Shown here piece by piece: positions 21,301-30,477 of a stretch of DNA of 64,000 nucleotides. This stretch comes from Phytophthora colocasiae (taxonomy: Eukaryota > Oomycota > Peronosporomycetes > Peronosporales > Peronosporaceae): contig JAGKQI010000078.1 of assembly GCA_018806915.1 (NCBI GenBank), positions 1,426,001 through 1,490,000 on the forward strand. Reading direction: 5' to 3'. The notes under the pieces were generated by a model. It worked only from the letters and a program-made list of their open reading frames with translations, was not told the origin of the DNA and made no database searches. Every line of letters begins with the position of its first letter. Position 1 is the stretch's first letter. Both the position numbers and the translations under genes were made by a program.

Positions 21301-22977
21301 AATCCACGTACATGTGTTGTCGTTTTCATCTCCGAAGGTTTCTGGGAGAGAACCTGTCCAAACCGATTTTCCAGCCACTAGAACCTCCACATCACGCGTA
21401 CAAGCGGATTTACCGTTGTAATTCCACACACAAAGCTTGGAGGGCGTCGACGAGACCTCAAACTTGAGCAGAAGCACACCAGAATCTCCCAAACGTCCAA
21501 GCCACATGTCCTTCTCCCTATTCGTCTCTGTAATCCCGTTAAACAGCCTCGGTAGTCTACGTACCATGTCGTTCGTCTTGGGTAACGCTCTTCCAGTCGA
21601 TTGGTCGTATAGTTTGACACTTTCCAAATCTACCGAAAGCTCTTCGCCATTAAGATCGTAGACACAGATCTGCGTTAAACCAACAACTCGCGTCCGACTC
21701 CAAGTTGACAGCAACTTGAGCTTGATTTCGCAGTTTCCCAAGCTACTGGAGGCCTTCGTGGTTGAACTAAGTGGTAAGTTCAGTCGAGGAACGACTAGAA
21801 CAGGCTCCGGTAGTATCTTGACCTCAGGTTCATCCTCTTGAATCGTCAATTCAACCGGTTTCGAGACTATAGGCGTGGTCTTGGCATCAGTTAATATATC
21901 AGAGGAATCTTCCTGTAGAGATCTCAGTTTAGCAAGCCTTTCCTGTCGTTTAATGTCCATCAGTCGTTCAATCTCACGCTCTTCATCCTCCAATTGTTTC
22001 AGCATCTTAGCTCGACGTTCTTCGGCTTCTTTCAATATTCTCTGCTTCTCTTGTCGCTCTTTTGCAAGTCGTTCCTTCATTTCGTTGGCATATTCGTCTT
22101 CCCATCGAATCTGGTCCTCTAGAAGGTTTTTCAAAGGAGCTACAGCCGGGAGATCAACAGTAACCTCCTCTTTAGGTGCAGATGTCGTGTTAAGTGCAGA
22201 CGTAATCTCCTTCCAGATCGCAGGATCTCCAATGGAGTTCTTTAACACCTTCACATCGTTCTCATCTTGTTCACTGGCCTGGAATTTGTGTAAAACATCA
22301 ACTAACGCCCGCTGTTTCGTTCTTGAAAGGTGCTGGATGATCTTAAAGAGCTCTTTCGTCGTCTTCGAGAGATCCACAGCTTCTCCTGCATCGTGTTCTT
22401 CAATATCGTCAATCACAAGTTCTTTTTTCTCATCTTCTTCTTCAAATTCCTCAAAAGATTCCTCCAAATAACTTTCTTCTTCATCTTCACTCTTCTCTTC
22501 CTGTGTAGTAAGTCGAAACAGTGGGAGTCCGTCCTGACGTTCCACTGCGACGTTCATTGGAGCTTGAGGTCGGTTCCATTTAGCTCTTCCTCGACTTTCT
22601 GACGCCTTGTCGTCACCTTTAGTACTAAAATTCAACGTAGTGGATGGTGCTGACCTGCATTTGTTCAATTTTGTCTCCTGTTTCCCTGGCATTTTAGTAG
22701 GTAGCACAGATGTTGCAGATCTGGTTGTTCTAGATGTACAAGACTGAGTAGCTCTAGTAGGAACGTTAAAAGCCGTGACGAACGCTTCTTCTCGCTCTTG
22801 AAGTCGGTCATTGCGCTTGGAGACGGCAGCTAAACGCTTCTTTATCCGATTCCGCTCTTCCAGTACTTTAATATACTGAAGCTGCTTGGTGAGCACTGGA
22901 TCGGCCTTCGCTTCGGTACTGGGGGGTGCAATTGGGTGGAATTCGTGCTGCTTGTCCCAGCGCTTCCGCTCCGCCAT
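18343..22977 (-). CDS. KATNIP (katanin-interacting protein)-like, DUF4457 repeats
   Basis: 1544 residues from the ATG at 22977. The N-terminal 370 residues are charged, with predicted coiled coil (KERLAKERQEKQRILKEAEE) and acidic runs. Four repeats follow of the KATNIP/KIAA0556-type DUF4457 fold, each beginning with a hydrophobic-STW-x-VGL signature: near 417 (LLSTWSRTRVVGL), 817 (ILSTWGDPYYVGLNGVEIFD), 1112 (LLSTWGDQNYVGL) and 1310 (TTWGDPYYLGLNGLELYD). Each repeat ends in a W-N-Y-x-K-S/T block. KATNIP sits at ciliary basal bodies and binds microtubules and katanin in animals. A role in zoospore flagella is a reasonable inference. The frame opens five codons upstream at a TTG, which I did not use as a start. 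Confidence 0.85.
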   Translation of the reverse strand: MAERKRWDKQHEFHPIAPPSTEAKADPVLTKQLQYIKVLEERNRIKKRLAAVSKRNDRLQEREEAFVTAFNVPTRATQSCTSRTTRSATSVLPTKMPGKQETKLNKCRSAPSTTLNFSTKGDDKASESRGRAKWNRPQAPMNVAVERQDGLPLFRLTTQEEKSEDEEESYLEESFEEFEEEDEKKELVIDDIEEHDAGEAVDLSKTTKELFKIIQHLSRTKQRALVDVLHKFQASEQDENDVKVLKNSIGDPAIWKEITSALNTTSAPKEEVTVDLPAVAPLKNLLEDQIRWEDEYANEMKERLAKERQEKQRILKEAEERRAKMLKQLEDEEREIERLMDIKRQERLAKLRSLQEDSSDILTDAKTTPIVSKPVELTIQEDEPEVKILPEPVLVVPRLNLPLSSTTKASSSLGNCEIKLKLLSTWSRTRVVGLTQICVYDLNGEELSVDLESVKLYDQSTGRALPKTNDMVRRLPRLFNGITETNREKDMWLGRLGDSGVLLLKFEVSSTPSKLCVWNYNGKSACTRDVEVLVAGKSVWTGSLPETFGDENDNTCTWIDLRGGGRKMSRTARGNDTSLSTDRTDVKATKWADALKSDRQSDELNQEKSTGGTPLWLAGATSSTERLLATSRSSTDFDSWNADDKHSSGSVTSRRRQGKPLYSARSPLNDAKDELSRQNPPEWADAKVQTSQRTEEKPSTLASLSSWDSLERFSKTNRSRLPLPADADATSTSFGTDGAKYKEKPKISASRTSFSTSALLTELRQGPSSFMSVSPSTEVLKYPSSEPNFAVKPSTPDDGGHHDAIPEIPVLPRGKWLQIEILSTWGDPYYVGLNGVEIFDHCGRLVTFQDPVNQVTACPESINVLEENSDDPRIPRNLVDGMNFTCDDLHMWLAPYTAGEAHYVLLELDSSVSISMVRIWNYNKSRTHTCRGVRDARLILYSSVPSILRSKTDQKLENSGKIIFEGEIRQAPGLVGADSMEISNEVILFTQEAAILAAIEANDEALRVIAREQQREDEETREIVDSVHRSMELRRPQTSDAGNRTETSSTTQQNEDQSQRTGRPMTMATGVRTSIDSWVEEPQHKSPDAVKIIEGVSGRGRNEDLNSDGSLPRGRRLTLQLLSTWGDQNYVGLTQLQVLVGSRGTPIPLDVNNLDATPRDLVSLGYIGDPRTLDKLVDGEATTCDDMHMWLVPFEAETVPEVRIELKTAQYFYGLRLWNYNKSPEDTYRGVKQLVVLLDGVVISPKETGFLIRKAPGVADFHFDQLLRFTDDGGSSTKALSYSERVHYPFRAIAYKTPIIRQDYEAPLYPQGFLLKIICWTTWGDPYYLGLNGLELYDFNGARIIDKPTILSAVPYSVSELDRLNGQQQDTRTPDNLLSGLDKNTWEAHDSWLAPLASSLGNPQGNIVYIGFDTPVVLSMIKFWNYSKTPERGVKELDIYLDDSHLFSGTLKKAPVADRNGGFGKVHKVTEQFGQAVLFSSNQAQATAEKRNVYYCGVEEQDVLGINEGQVMQESRAMYRKPDPGAEGVIVDLDLRPMTAVCRQ

Positions 22978-23252
22978 CTTTTTGAGGCTCAAGATCGTGC
23001 TTGAGGGTCGCCTAGTGATGCTATCGGTACATGAACTTGTTTAAATATTTTTATTTTTTATTAGTAGTAGTGTAGTATACTGAACTTGTTTAAATATTTT
23101 TACTTTTTATTAGTGTACAGTAGTATACTTGGGTAAGGATGAAAGGGTTAAAGCGGAAGAGTTAACTGAGTTTGAGACGGGGAAACAGCATTCATTCGTG
23201 CATGGTCTACATACATTCTGCAACGGTAACGTTGCTCTTTTCACGCCGTTTT
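22978..23252. other. Intergenic region with 49-bp tandem duplication
   Basis: Divergent spacer between the KATNIP-like gene (minus) and the small ORF (plus). It holds two adjacent copies of an AT-rich 49-bp sequence, listed separately, and nothing else I can identify. Confidence 0.6.
23032..23129. repeat. 49-bp tandem duplication
   Basis: TGAACTTGTTTAAATATTTT begins at 23032 and again at 23081. Each copy ends in TAGTATAC and they differ at only a few positions. The duplication sits in the divergent promoter region. Confidence 0.85.
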
Positions 23253-23267
23253 GTCACTTCCCAATCT
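23253..23267 (+). promoter_or_regulatory. Inr-FPR-like element of the small ORF
   Basis: GTCACTTCCCAATCT resembles the oomycete Inr plus FPR and lies about 42-55 nt before the ATG at 23309. Confidence 0.4.
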
Positions 23268-23308
23268 GCCTGCTACCTTGGAGCTGCATCTACCTACACT
23301 CGTCCACC

Positions 23309-23500
23309 ATGAAGTTTTTCAAGACGCTTTTCTGCAAGACCTCCCGTGACAACGCAGAGCAAGTCGCCACTGCTCCAACTGGTACTTTGCCTCCCATCGA
23401 CATGACAAGAACTACTCGCCCCATTATGAGCGCTGGCAATGGAGACAAGAAGCCCAAGGTGGGGAAGCTCACGCTGTACATGTTGCTATCCGACATGTGA
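23309..23500 (+). CDS. Small hypothetical protein (63 aa)
   Basis: 63 residues beginning MKFFKTLFCKTSRDN, with a basic Lys-rich C-terminal half and no signal peptide, membrane segment or known motif. Support is the ATG in a CCACCATGA context, the Inr-like element just upstream and a position between two divergent genes. The frame extends upstream to 23129 but no better start is visible. It could also be the 5' leader of another transcript. Not recognised. Confidence 0.35.
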   Translation: MKFFKTLFCKTSRDNAEQVATAPTGTLPPIDMTRTTRPIMSAGNGDKKPKVGKLTLYMLLSDM

Positions 23501-23629
23501 AGGACGAGCAACTGCAAATTTACCCGATGAGTTTTCCTAAACTGCTACAATAAACATATCTGTCCAAAGATTTCGCACTTGTGCAGTGCTCATCAAAATC
23601 CAACAGTGCCTTCACCTTCTCAATTCTTA

Positions 23630-23645
23630 GCTCACTTTGCATTTT
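23630..23645 (+). promoter_or_regulatory. Oomycete Inr-FPR start site of COMT-like gene 1
   Basis: GCTCACTTTGCATTTT is a near-perfect match to the oomycete Inr-FPR consensus. It is 22 nt before the ATG at 23667 and supports the alternative first exon chosen there. Confidence 0.7.
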
Positions 23646-23666
23646 ACACGTAAGAGATCAAGCTCC

Positions 23667-24494
23667 ATGTCGATAGCATCCTGGGCGAATTGGTTCCTTT
23701 GGGGGCGTAACGAAGAACAAGCGTAAGCTTAGATGAAGTAGCTTGAATTGGGGGCACTTTTACTAACGTGCACTTTTCAGTTCGGCCAAGTGTCTCGAGT
23801 ACGTTAAGGAACATGCAGAACGTGGCAACCCGGCGTCGGTCATCAACTGCATCGACAAATTTACTACCACGAACCACATGATGAACATCGGCGACGTCAA
23901 AGGAGCGGTGATCGACGAGGAGATCCGCAAGAAGAAACCCACGGTCATGGCCGAATTGGGTGCGTACACGGACTACAGCGCTGTGAGATTCGCGAGTCTT
24001 CAGCGTCAAGTTGCGGGTCAGGACTCGCACTATCATTCGTTCGAGTACTCGCCGGTGTTCGCGGCCCGTGTCCGTGAAATGGTCGACTTTGCCGGTCTTA
24101 CAGACCAAGTGACGGTGTATGTTGGCGCATTCTCGGAGCAGTATGAGATTCTGCGTGGCAAGACTGTCGATGTGAGTGGCTATTTGTACTGGAAATTGGT
24201 TGCTTCTTTTGCTGATGAGTGTGTTTCGTTGAATGTGTACAGCTTTACTTCATCGACCATGAAAAGACAGTGTACTTGTCGGATCTGAAGCTGATTCTGG
24301 GCAGTGGAACATTGGCTCCAGGATCTGTCATTGCTGCAGACAACGTGGTCGCCCCTGGTGCTCCAGACTATTTGAAATTCATCGAAAACAGTTCGCAGTT
24401 CTCTACAGTTCGCCACAATGTTCCTATCAAGCTTCCTCCTTTTTGGAGACAAGAGAGCATCCCTGACTTATCAGTCGCTACGTTTACGGGGTAG
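23667..24494 (+). CDS. Catechol O-methyltransferase-like protein 1 (alternative first exon, motif I change)
   Basis: Exons 23667-23722, 23781-24171 and 24243-24494 encode 232 residues; introns of 58 and 71 bp have GTAAGC/CAG and GTGAGT/CAG ends. This is a SAM- and Mg2+-dependent COMT-type fold. Visible motifs are MMNIGDVKGAVID, the SAM motif ELGAYTDYSAV, the metal/catalytic block FIDHEK and ADNVVAPGAPDYL. Exons 2 and 3 closely match gene 2 (31798-32665) on the opposite strand. Exon 1 is unrelated to the first exons of genes 2-4, yet ends in the same phase. The glycine of the usual GAYxGYS motif is Asp here, which may weaken SAM binding. The catalytic Lys and metal ligands remain. Substrate unknown. 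Confidence 0.75.
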
Positions 24495-24601
24495 TCTCGT
24501 GCGAGTTGATGCTTACGGGGTATTCCGAGTGACATAAGCTGCTGAGGTAGCTGTACGTATCGATGGTCGGCGCAATATATTGCTTGTTTAGCGAGTGTGT
24601 T

Positions 24602-27600
24602 CTACATGAACTTTGACGTAGCGTGCTGGACTTCGAGTAGATTGTGAATGACAACTTCCGGTGTGGTACCAATGCACCGTGCTAGCTCCTTCTGGGCCAC
24701 GTAGTCGAGCTGTAGGAACCGGAAGAGCACGAACGCATCCAGGAAGCTCTTCTTCCACTTCTTTTTGCTCCACGCATCAGGTCTCCCACACCGCCGCTGA
24801 GCGTTCGTCTTGAGCATACGGAACTCCCGAGGGTTCAAAGCGCAGTTCTGATGCAGCGTGTTCACCATGACGTTCTGTAGCGTGAAAAGACGGCGGAAAA
24901 CGCGTTCACTGATGGGGATTAGAGCACCAACACCGCCTTCTGAATTGCCCATGACGTTCACGTAGAAAGAAGGTGCTGCAGCTGCACGGCCGTTAACAAC
25001 AGGTGCAACGGAGCCAGGAGTATCCACACGCTTACGGAACATACTGGAGACCTGAACACCCAAGTGGAAGTCACTGACTCGGAGGAGACGTTGACCACCG
25101 CGAGACTCGATATCCTGCGGGGCATACTGCATCACGTGGAGATTCTCGTCCATATCCACCGCTAAGAGCGCCAGCTTCTTCTCATACACACTGAACTCGG
25201 TGGCAGACACTGCCAAGGGCTCGTAGTCCTTCGCTAGTAGCACTAACTGCCGTTGCATCTCTCTCCATCGTAAGAAATGGACGCTCTTGTAAACGTCTCC
25301 ATACATGACGAAGTCCTTGACGACATTCAGAGTCACGATGTACATCTGTGCATCGTAGAACGCACAGCCGATCAACTGCTCCGACTTGAACTCGTACACG
25401 ATAAGCTTTGAGCCAACAGCAGCCAGCACGTACGGTCCGAGTTGTGCCACCATTGAGATCGCTCCCTGTCGGTGCTCCTTGATGAATACAAGTCGCAACT
25501 TGGGCAACTTCCCGCCAGTAGCTCCGCCCTCTTCGTTAACGTACTGGGCGTAATCGAGTTCGTAGAGCAACAGACGACCACGACCACTTTCGTCTTCACC
25601 GTGCGGACCAACCCAGCCCGTGCCAATCACCAGATACGGACGCTTCCTCTTGTTCCACTCAGGCGACGTAGAAGCAACCTCCTCCTTCAACAGAGCCGAG
25701 TCATACAAGTACATGAGCTTGATACTAAGCACCACCTCATAGCGCTCAAAGTGCACACGGAAGACCCCACGTCGTCCCCATTCACCAAACTCATTAGTCT
25801 GGACCAAGCGAAGCTCGTAGACGTCCTCCTCCGTGTGCGCCATCTGCTCAATCTCGTAGTCCGGGAACATTTCTGCTGTGGGGGCCATGACGTTGCTTCC
25901 AACGGGATTTCCATTTGCGTCCAAGTTCTCCAGCTCTTCTTCCTCTTCAGCACCTTCAACTTCAGTTGCTCGTTCAGCGTCCGCTGGTGTCATTTTCACA
26001 CTGCAAACCACGGCATACGTAGGCGCCTCAAGTGCCTCAGCCACACCGCCAGGACCGTGGTTGCCCAAGTACAGCATGTGGTGCAAAGTGGCCCCGAACT
26101 CTGCCTTCTGGAGCACGAAACCACCACTTGAAGGCAGGATCGTCGACGTTTTACTTGATGGAAGCTCGCATACACGCAAAGCGCCACACGAGTGGAAGTA
26201 GATGAAGCCATTGGGGCAGTTCCAGTGGTGGAACGGCGTGAAACTCAACACCGGCACACTCACTCGTGGGGCAGCGTTCTTGTTCCCTTTATTAGCCGGT
26301 GGAGCGGAACCAGGAACACACATGGGGACGAAGGATGGCTGGCCGCGGTCGCCCACGATCCACATCGGGTGAGCACCTCGGAAAAACGCACCACTCATGT
26401 TGTTCACGTTGTAAAAGCATGTGAGCATGGGGTACCGAAATCCAGCCCGAAGTTTAGCGAGCACTGCGCTAGTGTTAACCTCCGGGTTGTTGCCAGCCTC
26501 ATTGTGAGAACTGGTTCGTGCTTTAGGAGGCAGGAATGGCCGGGTAATTAGATCGGTTCCAACACGAACGAAATGGAACACAGGAGCCACTTCGCCGTTT
26601 GCTCGTGGCTTCAAACTCTCAAACTTGGGCGTTGCAGAATACGTAAGCAAGTCGCCGTTCGCCAGAAACACTAGCATGACCATGCGCGAGAGGTATTGAG
26701 CATTGTGCTGGCCTTCACTGGGACCCACCCGGTGGATAATAATGTCTGCTACTGGGGAATTAATCGTGTGTGATTTCTTAATGCGACCGTCATTCGCTGA
26801 GGATGATGAAGCATTGAGTCCAAGAACTGGAGCAGAGAACTTCACCGTCTTACTCTTGCTGGCCTGGTAGTGCTCCAACGTGTTGACCAGCGACTGTGGG
26901 GCAAACGTAAGGTACGGGAATACGCCTCGCTTCTTGAAGTCAGGGAGGGAAAACACATGGAGAGAGCCATCTCCAAAGCACAAGCCACACATCATTTTGG
27001 CGTCCTTCTGCTTCAACAGCGGAATTGATACAGACCCGTCAGCGTTCTTCGGCGCAGTCTGAGTAGATACTGGTTTCGCTGTGTTATTGCGATTGACGGC
27101 GGCCGCTTTGGGGCTTGGCTTACTCGTGCTGTACAAAGCATCCATGTCGTCGTCATCCGTGTCTTCCTTCTTGCTCTCAGTAACTGTAGATGCATAGTGC
27201 TCTTCGCGCTCGTCTTCACCCCACGCGTTTTCACGGAACATCCCGGCCCAATCGTAGAAAAGGCAGGCTGAACTACTGCCATGCTTCGATGCTTCTTCGC
27301 CCCCATTTATATCGGGAATGCCATCAAGATAATCGATCTCTGGGTCAATCACAGTCAGCTCCATGTCGTCTTCGTCGCCCATTAGTAGGCGAACCGAGCC
27401 ATCCGTCAGAAGTAGAAGAATGTACGGGTCCACCACATCCACAGACACAATACCAACAGTAGCAGTGTCCACATTCATGCCTCCGCACTCCACATCCCCT
27501 TCCAACGTGATCTCCTGGGTGCAAACCAGTTTAACTCTCGGGCCGTCATCATCCTCGTCGTCTTCCTCCTCCGCATCTCCTGCTTTTTCAGGCTTGTCTT

Positions 27601-29890
27601 GTCCATTTGGTGCCTCCTCTTCAGGCACTTCCATCATCACACGAGCTCCTTGCTTAAATATCTGAACAATTCGCTGTTTGTTAAACAAATTGGCAGCTGC
27701 AAGCGTCGGACCAGAGGTATAAAAGCCACTGTCGTCTTCTAAAGGCTCCATACCTTCTCCAGTTCTTAGAACCATTGTCCTGTGAGCAACACTTAAAATT
27801 AAGTAAGCGTTGTAGCTCCGCCCGTCGGAACTCTTCGTTGGAGAAGGCAATGACGACGATACAGTCCACATTGCGCGACAGCCATTTAACTCGGCTTCAG
27901 TGCCGACAATCGGGCGCAAACCGTTGTGTAGAACTGAGATGGCACCACTGCGTTCGTATCCACCACTGATCACCAGCTCCTCTCGTTTCTCATTCGAGTC
28001 TGCGTTGTTTTCGATGCCCAACTCAATCGAAGTGATCTGTCCGATACTTGGGAGCACATCAATCTGCCGGAGCTGGTAATCATACGGCCCAGTGTACTTC
28101 TCAACAGACGTATCGTTCTCCTCTTTCTTCGCACTGAACCCGTTCGAACCATTGGCAATCTCTGTAGGATCAGCGGTTGCTGCCGGCTCTTCTTTCGTAG
28201 GAGCTGCACCGTAAAGGAACAAGTCATCTTCGTCTTCTTCCTCCTCTTCAACGACGTCTGCCTTCACTTGAGGAACTGCTTCCTGTTTAACTGCCTCCTC
28301 CTTGATCGCCATTTCCTCATCATTTTGTTCCTCAATTTGCACGTTAGCTGGCTTCTTCTGGTCCAAAGCAAACAGAACAGAGTCACCTGATCTTGAGCCC
28401 ACAAACAATGTCTTCTTCTCATCATTGATACACAAGCAGTTCGCCGAGATACTAGAGGAAAGCATCCGCAGTGACAGCGACGCGTTTCGGCTCGAAGCGC
28501 CACCAAATCCGTACAAACCACGGCTGGAAGTGTCCTCGTAGGGCAACGACAACACGTAAACTTGTCCGTCGGGCATCGTCAGCAGCAACTCTTTCTCCTG
28601 TAAATACTCGTACTGGCAGTCGTAAAGCACCATATTAAGCTGAGCTGTGTCGTGGTCAGGAGTCTCATACACTGCATCGCTGAGAGGGAACACAGCCTGG
28701 TTCACCGTCTTGCTCGCAAACACGTTCGTCGCAAGTCCATAGAACTGGGTCTGGTTAAAGTAGAGTAAGGCATTGGCTGACAAGACCACAACGCCACCCA
28801 GCGGCGCACGGCACGGGATCAAACGGAAACAGTCCGACGGAAGATTCTTCACGGTCCAAATCTTCGGGTGAAGTCTAGTGTTCATGTTGATAGAGATGAC
28901 AGTCAAGCAGTACGTGTCAAAGCCCATCGCGAATCGTCCATACGTCGAGTTCCTTTCGTTCTCTTCATGCAGTACCATCAGCGTCGGTTCCAAGTATCCA
29001 TCCAGAAAGGCCAAATCAATAATTTTGCCTGTAATCTCCAATTCACGCAGACGCAGCAGGAATTCCCGTCCGGTGATATCGTTCGGCATCAGTCCACTAA
29101 GATGATTCCTCTTCCTCTTGGCTCCTACTTTCACACTCTTGTCCAGAAGAGCATTGAGCGTGTTGTTCATATCGCTCGTCACGCCTCTGTTCTTACTCTC
29201 ATTCACCAGTTCCTCTAGCTTCTTCTCTTCTTCGTCATCTTCTTCATCCTCGGAATCCGCAGTGGTCGTTCCTTGTTCTCCATCATCAAACTCATCTTCA
29301 TCTTCTTCAAAGAATGACAACTCCATCGACTCGCTCCTAAATGGCACGATGACCAGCTGATCCGAGTACACCAACATGGCGCCACATCTTGTCTGCGGGT
29401 CCACTCGGGCTTGTGCTTGAGTCACAAGACCCAGCAGTTGTTCACGTCCATTTTTATCTCCTTTCAACGTAGCTCCAGGTCCAATAGCGTCTTCCTCAAA
29501 AGAGAACATGGCGAGGGTTGCCAAGCTTCTAGAGCGTCTGTCATATCCAACAATGACCCATTTAAAGAGCGGAAAAGTCAGCAACAGCACTTCCTCACCT
29601 CCGAAGAAGCGGTGTTTCTTCCGGAGTAAATTTCGGTCGAATTTGAGCACGTGGACGCTATCAGCGACGCCAGCAAGGGGGAAAGAGGCCACGAGGTGGA
29701 GAACGTGACCTTTTGAAGCTTCCAGACCACTCTCAGAACTCGGGGAAGGCTCCACGCGGTAGATCCGGAGCCATTGGGGACCTAGAAGCACCAGATCTGC
29801 CTGTAGATCGCTGGAGAGATGCGCGTTCACCGCATGATGCACGGCTGTGGCAGCCACCAGATCTCGATGGAACAAAAAATGTTGTCCCAT
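24602..29890 (-). CDS. CPSF1: Cleavage and polyadenylation specificity factor subunit 1 (CPSF160/Cft1)
   Basis: 1762 residues, single exon, longer than animal CPSF1 (about 1440). In the nucleus CPSF1 forms, with WDR33 and CPSF30, the module that recognises the AAUAAA poly(A) signal. The protein is a three-beta-propeller scaffold. The C-terminal CPSF_A region (about 1380-1720) is clear: GRLLLYELDYAQY, AAVGSKLIVYEF, DVYKSVHFLRWRE, LVLLAKDYEPLAV and RLLRVSDFHLG. Extra length comes from acidic low-complexity insertions near residues 195-230, 560-590 and 800-815 and from an insertion around 960-1000. The ATG at 29890 gives a plausible N-terminus. Upstream is a 587-bp divergent spacer to the EFM7-like gene. 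Confidence 0.93.
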   Translation of the reverse strand: MGQHFLFHRDLVAATAVHHAVNAHLSSDLQADLVLLGPQWLRIYRVEPSPSSESGLEASKGHVLHLVASFPLAGVADSVHVLKFDRNLLRKKHRFFGGEEVLLLTFPLFKWVIVGYDRRSRSLATLAMFSFEEDAIGPGATLKGDKNGREQLLGLVTQAQARVDPQTRCGAMLVYSDQLVIVPFRSESMELSFFEEDEDEFDDGEQGTTTADSEDEEDDEEEKKLEELVNESKNRGVTSDMNNTLNALLDKSVKVGAKRKRNHLSGLMPNDITGREFLLRLRELEITGKIIDLAFLDGYLEPTLMVLHEENERNSTYGRFAMGFDTYCLTVISINMNTRLHPKIWTVKNLPSDCFRLIPCRAPLGGVVVLSANALLYFNQTQFYGLATNVFASKTVNQAVFPLSDAVYETPDHDTAQLNMVLYDCQYEYLQEKELLLTMPDGQVYVLSLPYEDTSSRGLYGFGGASSRNASLSLRMLSSSISANCLCINDEKKTLFVGSRSGDSVLFALDQKKPANVQIEEQNDEEMAIKEEAVKQEAVPQVKADVVEEEEEDEDDLFLYGAAPTKEEPAATADPTEIANGSNGFSAKKEENDTSVEKYTGPYDYQLRQIDVLPSIGQITSIELGIENNADSNEKREELVISGGYERSGAISVLHNGLRPIVGTEAELNGCRAMWTVSSSLPSPTKSSDGRSYNAYLILSVAHRTMVLRTGEGMEPLEDDSGFYTSGPTLAAANLFNKQRIVQIFKQGARVMMEVPEEEAPNGQDKPEKAGDAEEEDDEDDDGPRVKLVCTQEITLEGDVECGGMNVDTATVGIVSVDVVDPYILLLLTDGSVRLLMGDEDDMELTVIDPEIDYLDGIPDINGGEEASKHGSSSACLFYDWAGMFRENAWGEDEREEHYASTVTESKKEDTDDDDMDALYSTSKPSPKAAAVNRNNTAKPVSTQTAPKNADGSVSIPLLKQKDAKMMCGLCFGDGSLHVFSLPDFKKRGVFPYLTFAPQSLVNTLEHYQASKSKTVKFSAPVLGLNASSSSANDGRIKKSHTINSPVADIIIHRVGPSEGQHNAQYLSRMVMLVFLANGDLLTYSATPKFESLKPRANGEVAPVFHFVRVGTDLITRPFLPPKARTSSHNEAGNNPEVNTSAVLAKLRAGFRYPMLTCFYNVNNMSGAFFRGAHPMWIVGDRGQPSFVPMCVPGSAPPANKGNKNAAPRVSVPVLSFTPFHHWNCPNGFIYFHSCGALRVCELPSSKTSTILPSSGGFVLQKAEFGATLHHMLYLGNHGPGGVAEALEAPTYAVVCSVKMTPADAERATEVEGAEEEEELENLDANGNPVGSNVMAPTAEMFPDYEIEQMAHTEEDVYELRLVQTNEFGEWGRRGVFRVHFERYEVVLSIKLMYLYDSALLKEEVASTSPEWNKRKRPYLVIGTGWVGPHGEDESGRGRLLLYELDYAQYVNEEGGATGGKLPKLRLVFIKEHRQGAISMVAQLGPYVLAAVGSKLIVYEFKSEQLIGCAFYDAQMYIVTLNVVKDFVMYGDVYKSVHFLRWREMQRQLVLLAKDYEPLAVSATEFSVYEKKLALLAVDMDENLHVMQYAPQDIESRGGQRLLRVSDFHLGVQVSSMFRKRVDTPGSVAPVVNGRAAAAPSFYVNVMGNSEGGVGALIPISERVFRRLFTLQNVMVNTLHQNCALNPREFRMLKTNAQRRCGRPDAWSKKKWKKSFLDAFVLFRFLQLDYVAQKELARCIGTTPEVVIHNLLEVQHATSKFM

Positions 29891-30477
29891 TAATTACAGG
29901 AAATCCAGAGAGCGTTAGACCGACAAAAAGCGTAGACTGGTACAACAAACACAGGGCTACAAGATGAGCACAGAGTGGCGCTGTGGTGTGGTCTGTAAGC
30001 GGAGATACAGCGACGCGTAGCTTCCCGGATGCCGTTCCGGCAGGTAATGCGCGGTTGGATAGCGCCCCAATTGAAAAGTGTTGGTCTTACATTCAAGCGA
30101 CATTCATTAAAAAGTGCTTTTTAATCATAGCCTTGTGAATCTCACCGTAATATTCCTGGTACAATAACATGTTGAAGTTTACAATAGACAGCATCCCTGA
30201 TTGGCTGTGTGAATCTCACCGTAATATTGCAATACCGCGCTGTGAACCCTGCTCCGAAATGTCACGAAGCCTGTTTTCTAATGTTATTTTCTGGCCGTGC
30301 AGGTCGTGCACGCGCGTCCTCGCGTTAAAATGGCTTCCTAGCGCTGTGTCAAGCGGTCTTGCACGTGTGTGCCAAGTGTCACGTCTGGATTCAATCGGCG
30401 TGGCGCGTAGTCAAGCGGAGCGAAACTCACCAGGCATCACTCGACCCGGGTGAGTTTTCACAGACTGATATCATGTA
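29891..30477. other. Divergent intergenic region, CPSF1 / EFM7-like
   Basis: 587 bp shared by two outward-facing promoters. It contains a 21-bp direct repeat (TGTGAATCTCACCGTAATATT at 30134-30154 and 30208-30228) and no supported gene. Confidence 0.6.
30134..30228. repeat. 21-bp direct repeat in divergent promoter
   Basis: TGTGAATCTCACCGTAATAT(T) occurs identically at 30134-30154 and 30208-30228, 74 bp apart. It could be a shared regulatory site or a footprint of a local duplication. Confidence 0.7.

Noticed and set aside
23129..23308. 60-codon upstream extension of the small ORF
   Set aside because: An Inr-like element at 23253 lies inside it and the segment contains the likely 5' leader.
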